Below are positions 16,132 to 24,793 of a stretch of 64,000 nucleotides of DNA, in pieces (positions within the stretch are counted from its first letter, which is position 1; the number at the start of each line of letters is the position of its first letter). The stretch covers positions 70,227-134,226 of the forward strand of contig DATHEQ010000382.1 in assembly GCA_035318505.1 (NCBI GenBank). The letters are read 5' to 3'. The notes under the pieces were generated by a model, which worked only from the letters and a program-made list of their open reading frames with translations, made no database searches and was not told the origin of the DNA. Both the position numbers and the translations under genes were made by a program. The DNA comes from DASWDH01 sp035318505 (GTDB lineage: Bacteria > Myxococcota_A > Polyangia > Polyangiales > Polyangiaceae).

Positions 16132-19100
16132 ATAGTGGGCAGTTGGTCGTGGATCCCGTTGACCGCAAGGCGGAGCTCGAGCGACGGCTACGCCGCGCAC
16201 TGGTGTTGCCGGCGTCGATCGTCTTCGCGCTGGCGCTCATTCTGGGCGTCCAGGTAGAGCGGCGCGTCGACTATCAGCAATGGGTCGACCACTCGGAGCG
16301 CGTATTGGGCGCGCTTGGCGATCTGCACCGGGAAATTCTCGATCAGGAGTCGGGACTGCGCGCGTTTCTGCTGACCGATGACGACAGATTTCTCGAAGCG
16401 TACCGGCGCGGTCGCCCCCGCGCCCAGCTCGACGAGCTCGAGAGCATCGTCGCCGACAACCCGTCCTCCCAATCGCGGGTGCGCGAAATCCGGCAGGCGT
16501 ACGAAACGTGGAGCAACAGTCGGGCAGCGAGAATCTTGGCCAACGGCGAAGACGCGCGCCAGCCCGCCAACGTGCGCGACGGCAAGCAGATGATGGACCG
16601 CGTGCGCGCTGGCATTTTCGGCATGCAAACGGCAGAGCTCGAGCTGCGTCAGGACCGCGTGCGCGCCTCGCAAACGTCGCTCTTAGCGACCCGCATCGCG
16701 TTCGTGGTCCTCTTCCTCCTCGCCGCCGCCGTCCTGGCCTGGGTATCGCGCAGTCAGCTGGCGGCGGTGGCCGGATTTTACGACGATCTCATGGCTCGCG
16801 AGCGACGCGCGCGCGACGAATCGGAGCGCGAACGCTGGGTTCGCACGGGAGAGGCTCAGCTCGCGGGCCGGCTTTTGGGTGAACAGGCGGTCGAGCAGCT
16901 CGCGGAGCAAACGCTGCGAGTTTTGGTGGAGTACGTGGGCAGCGACGCGGGCGCGCTTTTCCTGCGCGACGGCGAGACGTGGGTGCGCCGCGCGGCCATC
17001 GGTGTCGATGCCGAGTCGAATGCGACGACGAGTTTGACGATACGAGAAGGGCCGGTGGGGCGCGCCTCATCAGAGAAGAAAATCCTCCACCTGAAAGACC
17101 TGCCGCCCGGCTACCTCCACGTCCGCTCCGGCACCGGCGAGCATGCGGCCGTCGAGCTCGTGCTCGTGCCGGCGATGGCCGACGAAGAGGTGCTCGGTGT
17201 GGTGGAGCTTGGATTTCTTCGCGCGGTCGACCCGCGCGCGCTCGATCTTTTGGAGCGCGCCGGCCGCATCGTGGGGTCGGCAATTCGTTCGGCAACCTAC
17301 CGGCGGCGTTTGCGCGAGCTCTTGATCGAATCGCAGCAGCAAGCAGAAGAGTTGCAAGCGCAACAAGAGGAACTGCGCGTTGCCAACGAGGAACTCGAGC
17401 AGCAGGGCGCGGCGCTGCGCGAAGCGCGTCAAGTCATGGAAGAGCGTCAAGAGCATCTCGAGCGAACCAACGCCCGCCTCGAGGAGCACGCCCAGGAATT
17501 GGCGCAAGCGCGCGAAGCCTATCGCGCCAAGGCCAGCGAAGCCGATCGCGCCAGCCGCTACAAATCCGAGTTTCTCGCCAACATGTCGCACGAGCTGCGC
17601 ACGCCCCTCAACAGTACCCTGATTTTGGCGAAGCTCCTGGCCGACAACGCGGCAGGCAATTTGGACGAGGAGCAGGTCCGCTTCGCTCAAACCATCTATT
17701 CGTCGGGCAACGACCTCCTCACCCTCATCAATGACATTCTCGATTTGGCCAAAGTCGAATCCGGGCATATGGAGGTGCGCCACGCCCCCGTCGACGCCGC
17801 CGGCATCCTCCACGGCCTGCGGCGGACATTCTCGCCCGTCGCTCGAGAAAAGCGGCTCGAACTCTCGATGTCGGCCGAGGAAAACGCGGGAGAGCTCCTG
17901 ACCGACGGCCAGCGGCTCGAACAAATTTTGAAGAACCTCCTGTCGAACGCCTGCAAATTCACGGAAACGGGCACGGTGTCGCTCTGCGTGAGCGGCGACG
18001 ACGGGTTCGTGTTTTTCGAGGTGCGCGATACGGGGATAGGAATCGCGCCCCAGAACTTGCAGTCCATCTTCGAACCATTTCGCCAAGCCGACGGAACCAC
18101 CGAGCGCAAGTACGGCGGTACCGGGCTCGGTCTCTCGATCTCGCGCGAGCTCGCCTTCATTCTCGGCGGCGTGCTCGACGTGGAGAGCACGCTCGGCCAA
18201 GGGAGCACTTTTCGCCTGCGTCTTCCGCGCCGGCCGGGGGCGGCGAGCGATGTCGCGTTGCCCGCGCCGCGCCTGGCTCCCGCGTTGGTCCCGCCGCCTG
18301 CGGCGGCGTTGCCGAGTCCTCCCGCCTTCTCCGATGATCGCGACACGCTCGACCCCGGTCGCGCGGCGGTCCTCGTCGTGGAAGACGACGTTGCGTTCGC
18401 GCGTATCCTCTACGACCTCGCGCACGAGAAAAAAATGCAGTGCCTCGTCGCCCACGACGCGGCCTCGGGGCTGGCTCTCGCCGCCCGGCATCGCCTCGCC
18501 GGCATCATCCTCGACGTGAACTTGCCCGATCGGACGGGACTCTATGTGCTCGATCAGCTGAAACGATCGAGCGCCACCCGTCATGTGCCCGTACACATGA
18601 TGTCGGTCGAAGATCGATCGCAGCAGGCGCTCTCGATGGGCGCGGTCGGCTATTTGCGCAAGCCCGCCGACCGCGAAGCGCTGGCGAGCGCGCTGGCCTA
18701 TCTAGAGGCGCACGGCCAAGAGCGGCAAAAACGAGTGCTCATCGTGGAAGACGACACGGTGGAGCGCATGGCGATCGAGCGGCTCCTCGCCGCGCCGGGC
18801 GTCGAAACGGTCACGGTCGCCAGCGTCGCGGCGGCCATGGTCGAGCTCTCGTCTCGAACGTTCGATTGCGTGGTGACCGATCTCGGATTTCCCGACGGAT
18901 CGGGTTTCGATCTGGTCACCCAGCTGGCACGGGAGGACAAGTTTTCATTTCCGCCGATCATCGTCTACACCGCGCGTTCGCTGACCCGCGATGAAGAGGA
19001 CCGTCTGCGCGAGCTGTCGAGCACGGTCATTCTCAAGGGCGTGCGGTCGCCCGAGCGACTCGTCGACGAGGTATCGCTCTTCTTGCATCAGGTCGAAAAC

Positions 19101-19532
19101 CAGCTTCCGCTCCAAAAACAACAGCTGCTCTCCAAGGCGCGCGATCGCGAGGCGGCGCTGGATGGTAAGAGCGTCCTTCTCGCCGAGGACGACGTCCGCA
19201 ACATCTTTGCCGTTACCAAGCTGCTCGAACCGCACGGAGCTCGCATCACCGTGGCGCGCAATGGGCGAGAGGCTCTCGAAAAGTTGGAAGAGGCTGCGTC
19301 GCCCGATCTCGTTCTCATGGACATCATGATGCCGGAGATGGACGGGCTCGAGGCCATCCGGCGCATTCGCAAAAAAGAACGCTGGGCCAAGCTTCCCATC
19401 ATCGCTCTTACCGCGAAAGCCATGCCCGACGACCGCGAGAGCTGTTTGCATGCGGGAGCGAGCGACTACATCAGCAAACCCCTCAACCCGGACGTGCTTC
19501 TCTCGCTCGTTCGCGTCTGGATGCCGCGATGA
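16128..19532 (+). CDS. Hybrid histidine kinase: CHASE3, GAF, HisKA, HATPase, three receivers
   Basis: The protein has about 1134 residues. The order is helix 1 (about 20-40), CHASE3-type extracytoplasmic domain (EILDQESGLRAFLLTDD), helix 2 (about 190), GAF (about 265-400), coiled coil, HisKA with HELRTP (His near 488), HATPase (DTGIGI, GGTGLGLSIS), then receivers at about 745-860, 867-985 and 1013-1134. Receiver 1 has LDVNLPD, receiver 2 TDLGFPD and receiver 3 MDIMMPEMDG. It should sense an envelope signal and relay phosphate. GTG at 16128 overlaps the preceding stop (GTGA). The open frame continues upstream within the activator gene, but that part has no sense as protein. It overlaps cheR by 4 nt. 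Confidence 0.95.
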   Translation: MNSGQLVVDPVDRKAELERRLRRALVLPASIVFALALILGVQVERRVDYQQWVDHSERVLGALGDLHREILDQESGLRAFLLTDDDRFLEAYRRGRPRAQLDELESIVADNPSSQSRVREIRQAYETWSNSRAARILANGEDARQPANVRDGKQMMDRVRAGIFGMQTAELELRQDRVRASQTSLLATRIAFVVLFLLAAAVLAWVSRSQLAAVAGFYDDLMARERRARDESERERWVRTGEAQLAGRLLGEQAVEQLAEQTLRVLVEYVGSDAGALFLRDGETWVRRAAIGVDAESNATTSLTIREGPVGRASSEKKILHLKDLPPGYLHVRSGTGEHAAVELVLVPAMADEEVLGVVELGFLRAVDPRALDLLERAGRIVGSAIRSATYRRRLRELLIESQQQAEELQAQQEELRVANEELEQQGAALREARQVMEERQEHLERTNARLEEHAQELAQAREAYRAKASEADRASRYKSEFLANMSHELRTPLNSTLILAKLLADNAAGNLDEEQVRFAQTIYSSGNDLLTLINDILDLAKVESGHMEVRHAPVDAAGILHGLRRTFSPVAREKRLELSMSAEENAGELLTDGQRLEQILKNLLSNACKFTETGTVSLCVSGDDGFVFFEVRDTGIGIAPQNLQSIFEPFRQADGTTERKYGGTGLGLSISRELAFILGGVLDVESTLGQGSTFRLRLPRRPGAASDVALPAPRLAPALVPPPAAALPSPPAFSDDRDTLDPGRAAVLVVEDDVAFARILYDLAHEKKMQCLVAHDAASGLALAARHRLAGIILDVNLPDRTGLYVLDQLKRSSATRHVPVHMMSVEDRSQQALSMGAVGYLRKPADREALASALAYLEAHGQERQKRVLIVEDDTVERMAIERLLAAPGVETVTVASVAAAMVELSSRTFDCVVTDLGFPDGSGFDLVTQLAREDKFSFPPIIVYTARSLTRDEEDRLRELSSTVILKGVRSPERLVDEVSLFLHQVENQLPLQKQQLLSKARDREAALDGKSVLLAEDDVRNIFAVTKLLEPHGARITVARNGREALEKLEEAASPDLVLMDIMMPEMDGLEAIRRIRKKERWAKLPIIALTAKAMPDDRESCLHAGASDYISKPLNPDVLLSLVRVWMPR

Positions 19533-20383
19533 TCGAGCCGGGCGAGTCTGCGGAAGCGGCCTCCACGCCATTGCCGCTCGAGGAGCGCGCGGTGGAGGCC
19601 CTCCTGCAGGTCATCTACGAGCGCCGACACTACGATTTCAGAAGCTACGCGCGCGCATCGTTGCGAAGACGCTTGTCTCTCGCGCTCACCGATCTTCGCT
19701 GTCAATCACTGCACGATCTAGAGAACAAGATCCTTTCCGACGACCATGCCTTCGGCGCCCTGGTTCGGATCTTGACCGTGCCCGTGAGCGAGATGTTTCG
19801 CGACCCCCCTTTCTTCTCGGTCTTTCGCGAGCAGGTCGTGCCCGAGCTCAAAACCTATCCCTCCCTCAAGCTGTGGGTGGCGGGCTGCAGCTCGGGGGAA
19901 GAGGTCTACTCCCTTGCCATCGTGCTCGCCGAGGAACGGCTGCTCGACCGGTGTTTCATTTACGCGACCGACATCAACGAGCAGTCGCTTGGTCAGGCGC
20001 GCGCGGGGGTTTACCCCATCGATCGCATGAAGCTCTTTAGCGACAACTATTTCAAATCGAAAGGCAAGCACTCGCTCTCGCGCTATTACACGGCGGCATA
20101 TGGCGGCGCCGTATTGGCGCGCTCGCTCACCGACAACGTAGTTTTCTCGGATCACAGTCTGGCGACCGATTCGGTGTTCTCCGAGGTGCAAGTCGTTAGT
20201 TGCCGCAATGTCATGATCTACTTCGATCGTACGTTGCAAGACCGGGTGCTCGGTCTCTTCCGCGATGCGCTTGCGCGGCGTGGATTCCTCGGTCTTGGCA
20301 GCAAAGAGACGGTCCGCTTCTCGAGTCACGCCGCACACTTTTCCGAACTGCCGGCGCGTGAAGGATGGTTTCGTCGATGCTGA
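19529..20383 (+). CDS. cheR: CheR-type protein methyltransferase
   Basis: This 284-residue cytosolic S-adenosylmethionine-dependent enzyme is of the type that methylates glutamates on chemoreceptors. It has an N-terminal helical domain (YDFRSYARASLRRRL) and a Rossmann domain with LWVAGCSSGEEVYSLAI (SAM loop), ATDINE and CRNVMIYF. The ATG at 19529 overlaps the histidine-kinase stop by 4 nt. No chemoreceptor, CheA or CheW lies in the window. The CheR/CheB pair is embedded in a hybrid-kinase operon, so the substrate may be a kinase domain or a distant receptor; that is inference from context. Confidence 0.93.
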   Translation: MIEPGESAEAASTPLPLEERAVEALLQVIYERRHYDFRSYARASLRRRLSLALTDLRCQSLHDLENKILSDDHAFGALVRILTVPVSEMFRDPPFFSVFREQVVPELKTYPSLKLWVAGCSSGEEVYSLAIVLAEERLLDRCFIYATDINEQSLGQARAGVYPIDRMKLFSDNYFKSKGKHSLSRYYTAAYGGAVLARSLTDNVVFSDHSLATDSVFSEVQVVSCRNVMIYFDRTLQDRVLGLFRDALARRGFLGLGSKETVRFSSHAAHFSELPAREGWFRRC

Positions 20384-20994
20384 GCGCGGTCGCATCGGGG
20401 CAGGTCGCTGCTGTTGTCGTCGGCGGTTCGGCCGGGGCCATCCAGTCGCTGCTGCGCCTTTTTCCCGGCATTCAGGCGGCCGCGGCCATACCTTTCGTCA
20501 CCGTCATCCATCTCGCGCCCCGCCGCCCCAGTCTTTTGACGGAGCTGTTTTCGGAGCGATGCTCATTGCCTGTTCACGAACCCCGCGACAAAGAGCCGGT
20601 GACGCGCGGTATTTGGTTCGCGCCGCCCGACTATCATCTTTTGATCGAGAAAGATCGCACCTTTTCGCTCTCTCTCGACCAACCAGAGTTGCATTCCCGT
20701 CCTTCTATCGACGCACTCTTCGAATCGGCCGCCGACTGCTACGGCGGCGCGCTCCTTGGAATCGTGCTGACCGGCGCGAGCCGCGACGGCGCGCGCGGTG
20801 TTCGCGCCATTTGCGAGTCGGGCGGCAGATGTTTCGCGCTCGGTTCCGACGGTTCGGCCTACTTCTCTACGATGCCCAACGCGGCCATCGAACAGGGCGC
20901 TGCCATGGCGACGCTTTCCGATCTCGCCGTTCTGCTGCAAGATGCAGGGGATATTCACCTTAAGGAGGGCTGTCTTTTTGAAAAACATCCGTAG
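20365..20994 (+). CDS. cheB: CheB-type methylesterase without receiver domain
   Basis: This protein of about 209 residues consists of the esterase domain alone. The catalytic triad is visible as Ser in VVGGSAG, His in VIHLAP and Asp in GASRDGARG. It lacks the N-terminal receiver of E. coli CheB, so its activity must be regulated differently, perhaps by the neighbouring REC-kinase. It overlaps cheR by 19 nt if the ATG at 20365 is used; ATG at 20377 (7-nt overlap) is an alternative with similar support. The 3' end overlaps the following gene by 17 nt and carries that gene's Shine-Dalgarno. Confidence 0.92.
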   Translation: MVSSMLSAVASGQVAAVVVGGSAGAIQSLLRLFPGIQAAAAIPFVTVIHLAPRRPSLLTELFSERCSLPVHEPRDKEPVTRGIWFAPPDYHLLIEKDRTFSLSLDQPELHSRPSIDALFESAADCYGGALLGIVLTGASRDGARGVRAICESGGRCFALGSDGSAYFSTMPNAAIEQGAAMATLSDLAVLLQDAGDIHLKEGCLFEKHP

Positions 20995-22114
20995 TGCAAA
21001 GCCCGTCTTTCTTCTGGTCGACGACAAGCCGGAGAACTTGCTCGCCCTCGAGGCGCTCCTGCGGCGCGATGACCTCGAAATCGTCACCGCCCTGTCGGGT
21101 CAAGAAGCGCTGGAAATCATCTTACGCCACGACATCGGGCTGGCGATCGTCGACGTTCAGATGCCGGAAATGAATGGTCTCGAGCTGGCGGAGCTGATGC
21201 GAGGGTCCGAGCGCTCCAAGCGGATTCCCATCATCTTCATCACGGCCGGCATGCACGATCGAGACACGGTGTTCACCGGGTACGACTCCGGCGCCGTTGA
21301 TTTTCTGCACAAGCCCATCGATCCGCGCATCCTCAAGAACAAGGTCGAAACGTTCTATCAGCTCTGCAAACAGCGCCTCGAGTTGACCGAGACCTTGCGC
21401 TTCCACGAGACATTCGTGGCCACCGTCGGTCACGATCTCAAAAACCCGCTCAACTCGATCGTCATGGCGAGCCAGATTCTCGCCTCGCAAATGCAGGACG
21501 GAAAGCAGCAAGAGCTCGTGGTGCGCATCCGGCGCAGCGCGCAGCGCATGGCATCGATGATCGACGAGCTGTACGACCTATCGCGCTGCCGGCTCGACGG
21601 TGGCCTCGCGCTGCGCCGTCGTTCGGTGGAGCTCGCTCCGGCCATCAAGCGCGTCGTCGACGAGCATCGCCTGAGCGCACACGTACCCATCGAGTTTCAC
21701 GAACAAGGTAGCGCGAGCGCGCATTGCGACGATGTTCGTATGACGCAGATGATTTCCAACCTGATCGGCAACGCCGTCAAGCACGGCACCCCGGGCGCGC
21801 CGGTGACCGTGCGGCTCACGGTCACTGACGAGCGGGTGGAGATCGCCGTCCACAACGACGGCGTCATTGCTGAAGACGTGCGCAAAAGTCTGTTCGACCC
21901 CTTCGTTTCCTCAGATCGCAAAAGCGCCGGCAAAGACGGCCTCGGTCTCGGCCTCTACATCGTCGAACAGATCGTGCGCGCGCACGACGGCACCATCGAG
22001 GTGCGCTCGACGCCCGAGGAGGGCACGACCTTCATCGTGCGCGTACCGCGTGAGGACAGCAACGTCGTCAGCGTCGACCTGACGAACAAGGCGCTCGGCG
22101 CCCAGCCCAGCTGA
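20978..22114 (+). CDS. Receiver-histidine kinase (REC-HisKA-HATPase)
   Basis: The protein has 378 residues. A receiver at about 8-125 has VDVQMPEMNG and the switch Lys in FLHKPID. HisKA follows with GHDLKNPLNS (His near 150), then HATPase with NLIGNAVKHG and GLGLGLYIVEQI. There is no membrane segment, so it is a soluble relay kinase of the kind that commonly ends CheB/CheR hybrid clusters. The start is an unusual TTG at 20978, chosen because a full AAGGAGG sits 9 nt upstream and the receiver begins 10 residues later. No ATG or GTG in frame is nearer. It is followed by a strong terminator shared with the converging csbD-like gene. Confidence 0.9.
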   Translation: MKNIRSAKPVFLLVDDKPENLLALEALLRRDDLEIVTALSGQEALEIILRHDIGLAIVDVQMPEMNGLELAELMRGSERSKRIPIIFITAGMHDRDTVFTGYDSGAVDFLHKPIDPRILKNKVETFYQLCKQRLELTETLRFHETFVATVGHDLKNPLNSIVMASQILASQMQDGKQQELVVRIRRSAQRMASMIDELYDLSRCRLDGGLALRRRSVELAPAIKRVVDEHRLSAHVPIEFHEQGSASAHCDDVRMTQMISNLIGNAVKHGTPGAPVTVRLTVTDERVEIAVHNDGVIAEDVRKSLFDPFVSSDRKSAGKDGLGLGLYIVEQIVRAHDGTIEVRSTPEEGTTFIVRVPREDSNVVSVDLTNKALGAQPS

Positions 22115-22119
22115 CGCAC

Positions 22120-22164
22120 AAAAAAGGCGACGGGTCGACCCGCCCATGGCGCCATCGACCCGTC
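22120..22164 (-). terminator. Rho-independent terminator of the CsbD gene (convergent spacer)
   Basis: A perfect 10-bp stem, GACGGGTCGA (22129-22138) with TCGACCCGTC (22155-22164), is followed on the minus strand by GCC and six T residues (22125-22120). It lies 24 nt past the CsbD stop. On the plus strand it lacks the T-run but may still slow transcription leaving the kinase gene. Confidence 0.85.
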
Positions 22165-22187
22165 TCAGGGCTGTGCTGGAACGCCTG

Positions 22188-22418
22188 TCAGCGCGTGGAT
22201 CCGCTGTCGCGCTGGCTGTTCCCCAAACCGGAGATCCAGTTGTCGATCTGCTTCTCGGCTTCTTGCTTCTGAATGCCGTACCGCTCCTGAATTTTCCCAG
22301 CTAGCTGCTCACGCTTGCCATTCAGGTTGGCGAGGTCGTCATCGGTGAGCTTGGACCAAGCTTGCTTGGCGCGACCGGAGAACTGCTTCCATTGCCCTTC
22401 GATGGTGTCCCAGTTCAT
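22188..22418 (-). CDS. CsbD family stress protein
   Basis: This 76-residue small soluble helical protein has the CsbD motif MNWDTIEGQWKQFSGRAKQ, then KLTDDDLANLNGKREQLAGKIQERYG. CsbD-like proteins are strongly induced by general stress in many bacteria, but the molecular role is unknown. AAAGGAG lies 9 nt before the start. It follows a predicted stress-type membrane-protein gene on the same strand, 44 nt upstream. Confidence 0.93.
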   Translation of the reverse strand: MNWDTIEGQWKQFSGRAKQAWSKLTDDDLANLNGKREQLAGKIQERYGIQKQEAEKQIDNWISGLGNSQRDSGSTR

Positions 22419-22462
22419 TTCGTGGCTCCTTTGCTAAGTACGGGGTTCTCGAAAGTACGGTT

Positions 22463-22852
22463 TCAGACGTCGAGCTTGTTGCCGTTGCTCGGGCGTGTTT
22501 GCCCTTTGAGAGCGCCTTTAGCGGTCTCTTTCGCGTCTTGCAGCTTGCGCTTGACGCTCTGCTCCGCATCCATTGCCGCCTCTTCCGTAGAAGCGATGGC
22601 GTTGTCCATGGCCTCGCGCAGCTTGCCCACGGGATCATCCGTCAGCACCTCTCGCACTGAAGGCACGAGGGCGACAACGGCGAACGCGCCAACCGCACCG
22701 AGACCGATCAAGCCGAGGGCGGACATCATGCTCATGGCCGGCCGTCGGCGTCGCAGGTTCATGCGGGCGAGAAGTCCGTCCGCGATTTCAGTCACATCGA
22801 CATTCCTGAGAATGGCAGAGAGTACTTGGTTCGTCGTTTTTTCGGGATTCAT
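22463..22852 (-). CDS. Single-helix membrane protein, function unknown
   Basis: The 129 residues contain one clear hydrophobic helix at about 40-65 (SALGLIGLGAVGAFAVVALV). It is preceded by RRRR and followed by a charged helical tail rich in Ala, Glu and Lys. The arrangement of a short N-terminus, one helix and a long charged coiled tail resembles YtxH/ElaB-type stress proteins, but I cannot assign a family. The start at 22852 was chosen for AAGGAA upstream; the longer frame has no support. It is likely co-transcribed with csbD. Confidence 0.7.
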   Translation of the reverse strand: MNPEKTTNQVLSAILRNVDVTEIADGLLARMNLRRRRPAMSMMSALGLIGLGAVGAFAVVALVPSVREVLTDDPVGKLREAMDNAIASTEEAAMDAEQSVKRKLQDAKETAKGALKGQTRPSNGNKLDV

Positions 22853-23194
22853 CTGTCGTTCCTTCAGCCGTGAGGGGTCGTCAATCCGGACCGAGGCTCT
22901 AAGTCGCAACGCGCGTGCCAGGCGAAGGTGGAAGAAGCTTTCTCGGCCTGATTGCCGATGGGCGAGTCCGGGGACGCCCTGCGCGCTGTTAATGTCCACT
23001 AGCGCAAAGCCGATGTGCGGCGCGTGCGCCTATTGGCCACCTCGCGCCGTTCTTCGTCCCTGCGAGCTGCCCCAGCGGACGACGCTGCGCGCATTCTGTT
23101 GCCGGCAAACGTGGCACGACGCGTGCTCCCAACAAGACGGCGAGTTGTGCGCCGAGACCTGGGCATTAGCCCCGAGAAAGAGACGAGGTGGTCC

Positions 23195-23467
23195 GTGGCT
23201 GTCGCATCGACCAGTGCCGGAACATCGAAAAAGCGAAATGGGGGCAAGATGCGTGATGCGTCGGTAACGTTCCCGCTCAATGCGTTTACGACCAATGTCG
23301 GAGATCGGCTCACGCGAGCCGTCAAGCAACAGCCTATCTTGGCGCTCACCGGCGGCGTCGCGCTTGGCTTCGTCCTTGGCGCATCCTTTGCGCGGCGCGA
23401 CGGGCGGTTGTTCGTCGGTGCCGCGCGCATCGTGCTTGGCTGGGTTGCCTCGAACCTCGAGGCTTGA
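23195..23467 (+). CDS. Small membrane protein, function unknown
   Basis: This protein of about 90 residues has a single glycine-rich hydrophobic helix (QPILALTGGVALGFVLGASFARRDGR) and a weaker one near the C-terminus. The pattern of basic start, Gly-rich helix and ARRDGR loop is common in small envelope-stress proteins of this phylum. I cannot name the family. GTG at 23195 has AGGTGG upstream; ATG at 23249 is an alternative. The open frame extends upstream without good coding sense. Confidence 0.6.
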   Translation: MAVASTSAGTSKKRNGGKMRDASVTFPLNAFTTNVGDRLTRAVKQQPILALTGGVALGFVLGASFARRDGRLFVGAARIVLGWVASNLEA

Positions 23468-23493
23468 AACGTCTTCAAGGGGCGCCCCCCTCC

Positions 23494-23555
23494 GTCGGGG
23501 GGGGCGCGCGTTGTCGGGGCAGTGGTCGGGGGGGGCGCGCGTTGTCGGGGCAGTG
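23494..23555. repeat. Perfect 31-bp tandem duplication
   Basis: Two identical 31-nt units (23494-23524 and 23525-23555) each contain a run of eight G followed by CGCGCG and TTGTCGGGGCAGTG. They fill the 91-nt spacer between two converging genes. A C-run upstream (23484-23490) can pair with either G-run, so the spacer can form alternative GC hairpins. Confidence 0.9.
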
Positions 23556-23558
23556 CGA

Positions 23559-23861
23559 TCAGCCCGCGCGAACGGGCGAAACGCGATCGGCCGCTGGTGA
23601 ATCCCCGGGCCCCTGAGGTTCGGGCGGTGCGTCGCCCTCCCGGTCGGGCGCAGCATCGCGCGCCTCAACCAGCTGGATAGAGGGAACGGGTACGCTGTCG
23701 GGCGGGGCCACCGCCTCGACGCGCGTGAGACGCTCGAAGATGGCGTCTCGCAGAGCGACAACAGCGGCGTCCGTCGTGGGTCCCAAAGCCGAGACAGACA
23801 TCTCGACGCAAGTCGCGGTGATGCCGTCGCTGTCGGTGGTGAGTCGGTAGGTGTATCTCAT
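23559..23861 (-). CDS. Small hypothetical protein coupled to the upstream membrane-anchored protein
   Basis: The protein has 100 residues. The first 50 read as a small alpha/beta domain (MRYTYRLTTDSDGITATCVEM, then TTDAAVVALRDAIFERLTRVEA). This resembles the HicB/DUF1902-like partial RNase H fold that begins with an antiparallel strand pair. The rest is a Pro/Asp-rich tail. No hicA gene is present, so a toxin-antitoxin reading is not supported. The ATG overlaps the stop of the preceding gene by 4 nt (ATGA), so translation is coupled. Confidence 0.6.
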   Translation of the reverse strand: MRYTYRLTTDSDGITATCVEMSVSALGPTTDAAVVALRDAIFERLTRVEAVAPPDSVPVPSIQLVEARDAAPDREGDAPPEPQGPGDSPAADRVSPVRAG

Positions 23862-24619
23862 TGATCCGCGTGCCTCATTCCAACGAGACAGCCAATGCCG
23901 AAACCGCCCGCAATGGCGACGCCGATCCCGACGAGACGCCTGCGGCGCTGGTATACCGCGAGCGCCGTTGGCGACATGTGCTTTGGCGAGCTCCCAACCC
24001 CGTTGATGCCGTTGGATCCGTTCGCCTCGGCGCCGGAAGGTCCTCCGCCAGGCTGCGCTGGTCGCGCGCTCGAGGCGGGCTCGACGGCTTGAATGGAGGC
24101 GGTCAAATCGATGGCAACGCCAACCGAATCGTTGGTCACCTTCACCGCCGCACCGTTCGACTTGATGTCGAACATCGCGCCGGATCGGAACCAGTCCGGT
24201 AAAGGAAACTGGTGATCGAGCGTCTGCTTGTAATTCCACGGAAGCTCGATGCGCTTTGCCTGCAGCTCGCGGTTGATGAAACTGCGCACCTCCGCGTCGC
24301 CGATATCGGGCAAGAGGGCGAGATCGAGTGCATCGACCTCGGGCGAAAACACAATCACCCGCTCGCCGTCACGCGACTCGATGCTGGGGACGACCACGAC
24401 CGTCATCGAGCGAATGGTAATGCCGACGTCGATCCCTAGCACTGGCCACGAGAGCTTGGCGTGGCAGCGGACGCGCAGGCCGCGCTCCGCGACGAGCGAC
24501 ACTTCCGCCGGCGCGTCGAAGAAGAGGTGGCCCCGAGTTCCGAGCGGAACCGTCGCCGGCGTGAGCTGATCGACGACGTTCTGCAGATCCGCCGAGGTGA
24601 CGATTGCATCGAGCCACAT
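23858..24619 (-). CDS. Hypothetical protein with C-terminal membrane anchor
   Basis: The protein has 253 residues. Residues 1-155 form a beta-rich domain (MWLDAIVTSADLQNVVDQLTP, GHLFFDAPAEVSLVAERGLRV, then GITIRSMTVVVVPSIE and VIVFSPEVDALDLALLPD). A Gly/Ser/Asn-rich linker follows, then RRRRLVGIGVAIAGGFGIGCLVG as a tail helix. The alternating amphipathic strands and a terminal anchor recall lipid-binding tubular (TULIP-like) domains, but I have no signature to prove it. Its start at 24619 has no strong Shine-Dalgarno. It is divergent from the thiolase gene and coupled to the 100-residue protein. Confidence 0.65.
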   Translation of the reverse strand: MWLDAIVTSADLQNVVDQLTPATVPLGTRGHLFFDAPAEVSLVAERGLRVRCHAKLSWPVLGIDVGITIRSMTVVVVPSIESRDGERVIVFSPEVDALDLALLPDIGDAEVRSFINRELQAKRIELPWNYKQTLDHQFPLPDWFRSGAMFDIKSNGAAVKVTNDSVGVAIDLTASIQAVEPASSARPAQPGGGPSGAEANGSNGINGVGSSPKHMSPTALAVYQRRRRLVGIGVAIAGGFGIGCLVGMRHADQ

Positions 24620-24793
24620 GCCGGTGCCTAGAGCAATCCGCGTGCCGGCCAAGCTGTGCGCCTTTCGCCCTAAACCGTGGTACGAACGACCCCCACGAAC
24701 GTCTGGGTGACACGAATGTGCCGCCCTGAGGACGGGCCGCTTGATTGGCCCGCGATGCCCGTCAGCATCCTGACCCCTCGTCCGCAAAAGGGG

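Noticed and set aside
23559..23861. HicB-like antitoxin
   Set aside because: The fold only resembles HicB at the start, there is no hicA toxin gene and no helix-turn-helix; the partner is a membrane-anchored protein.
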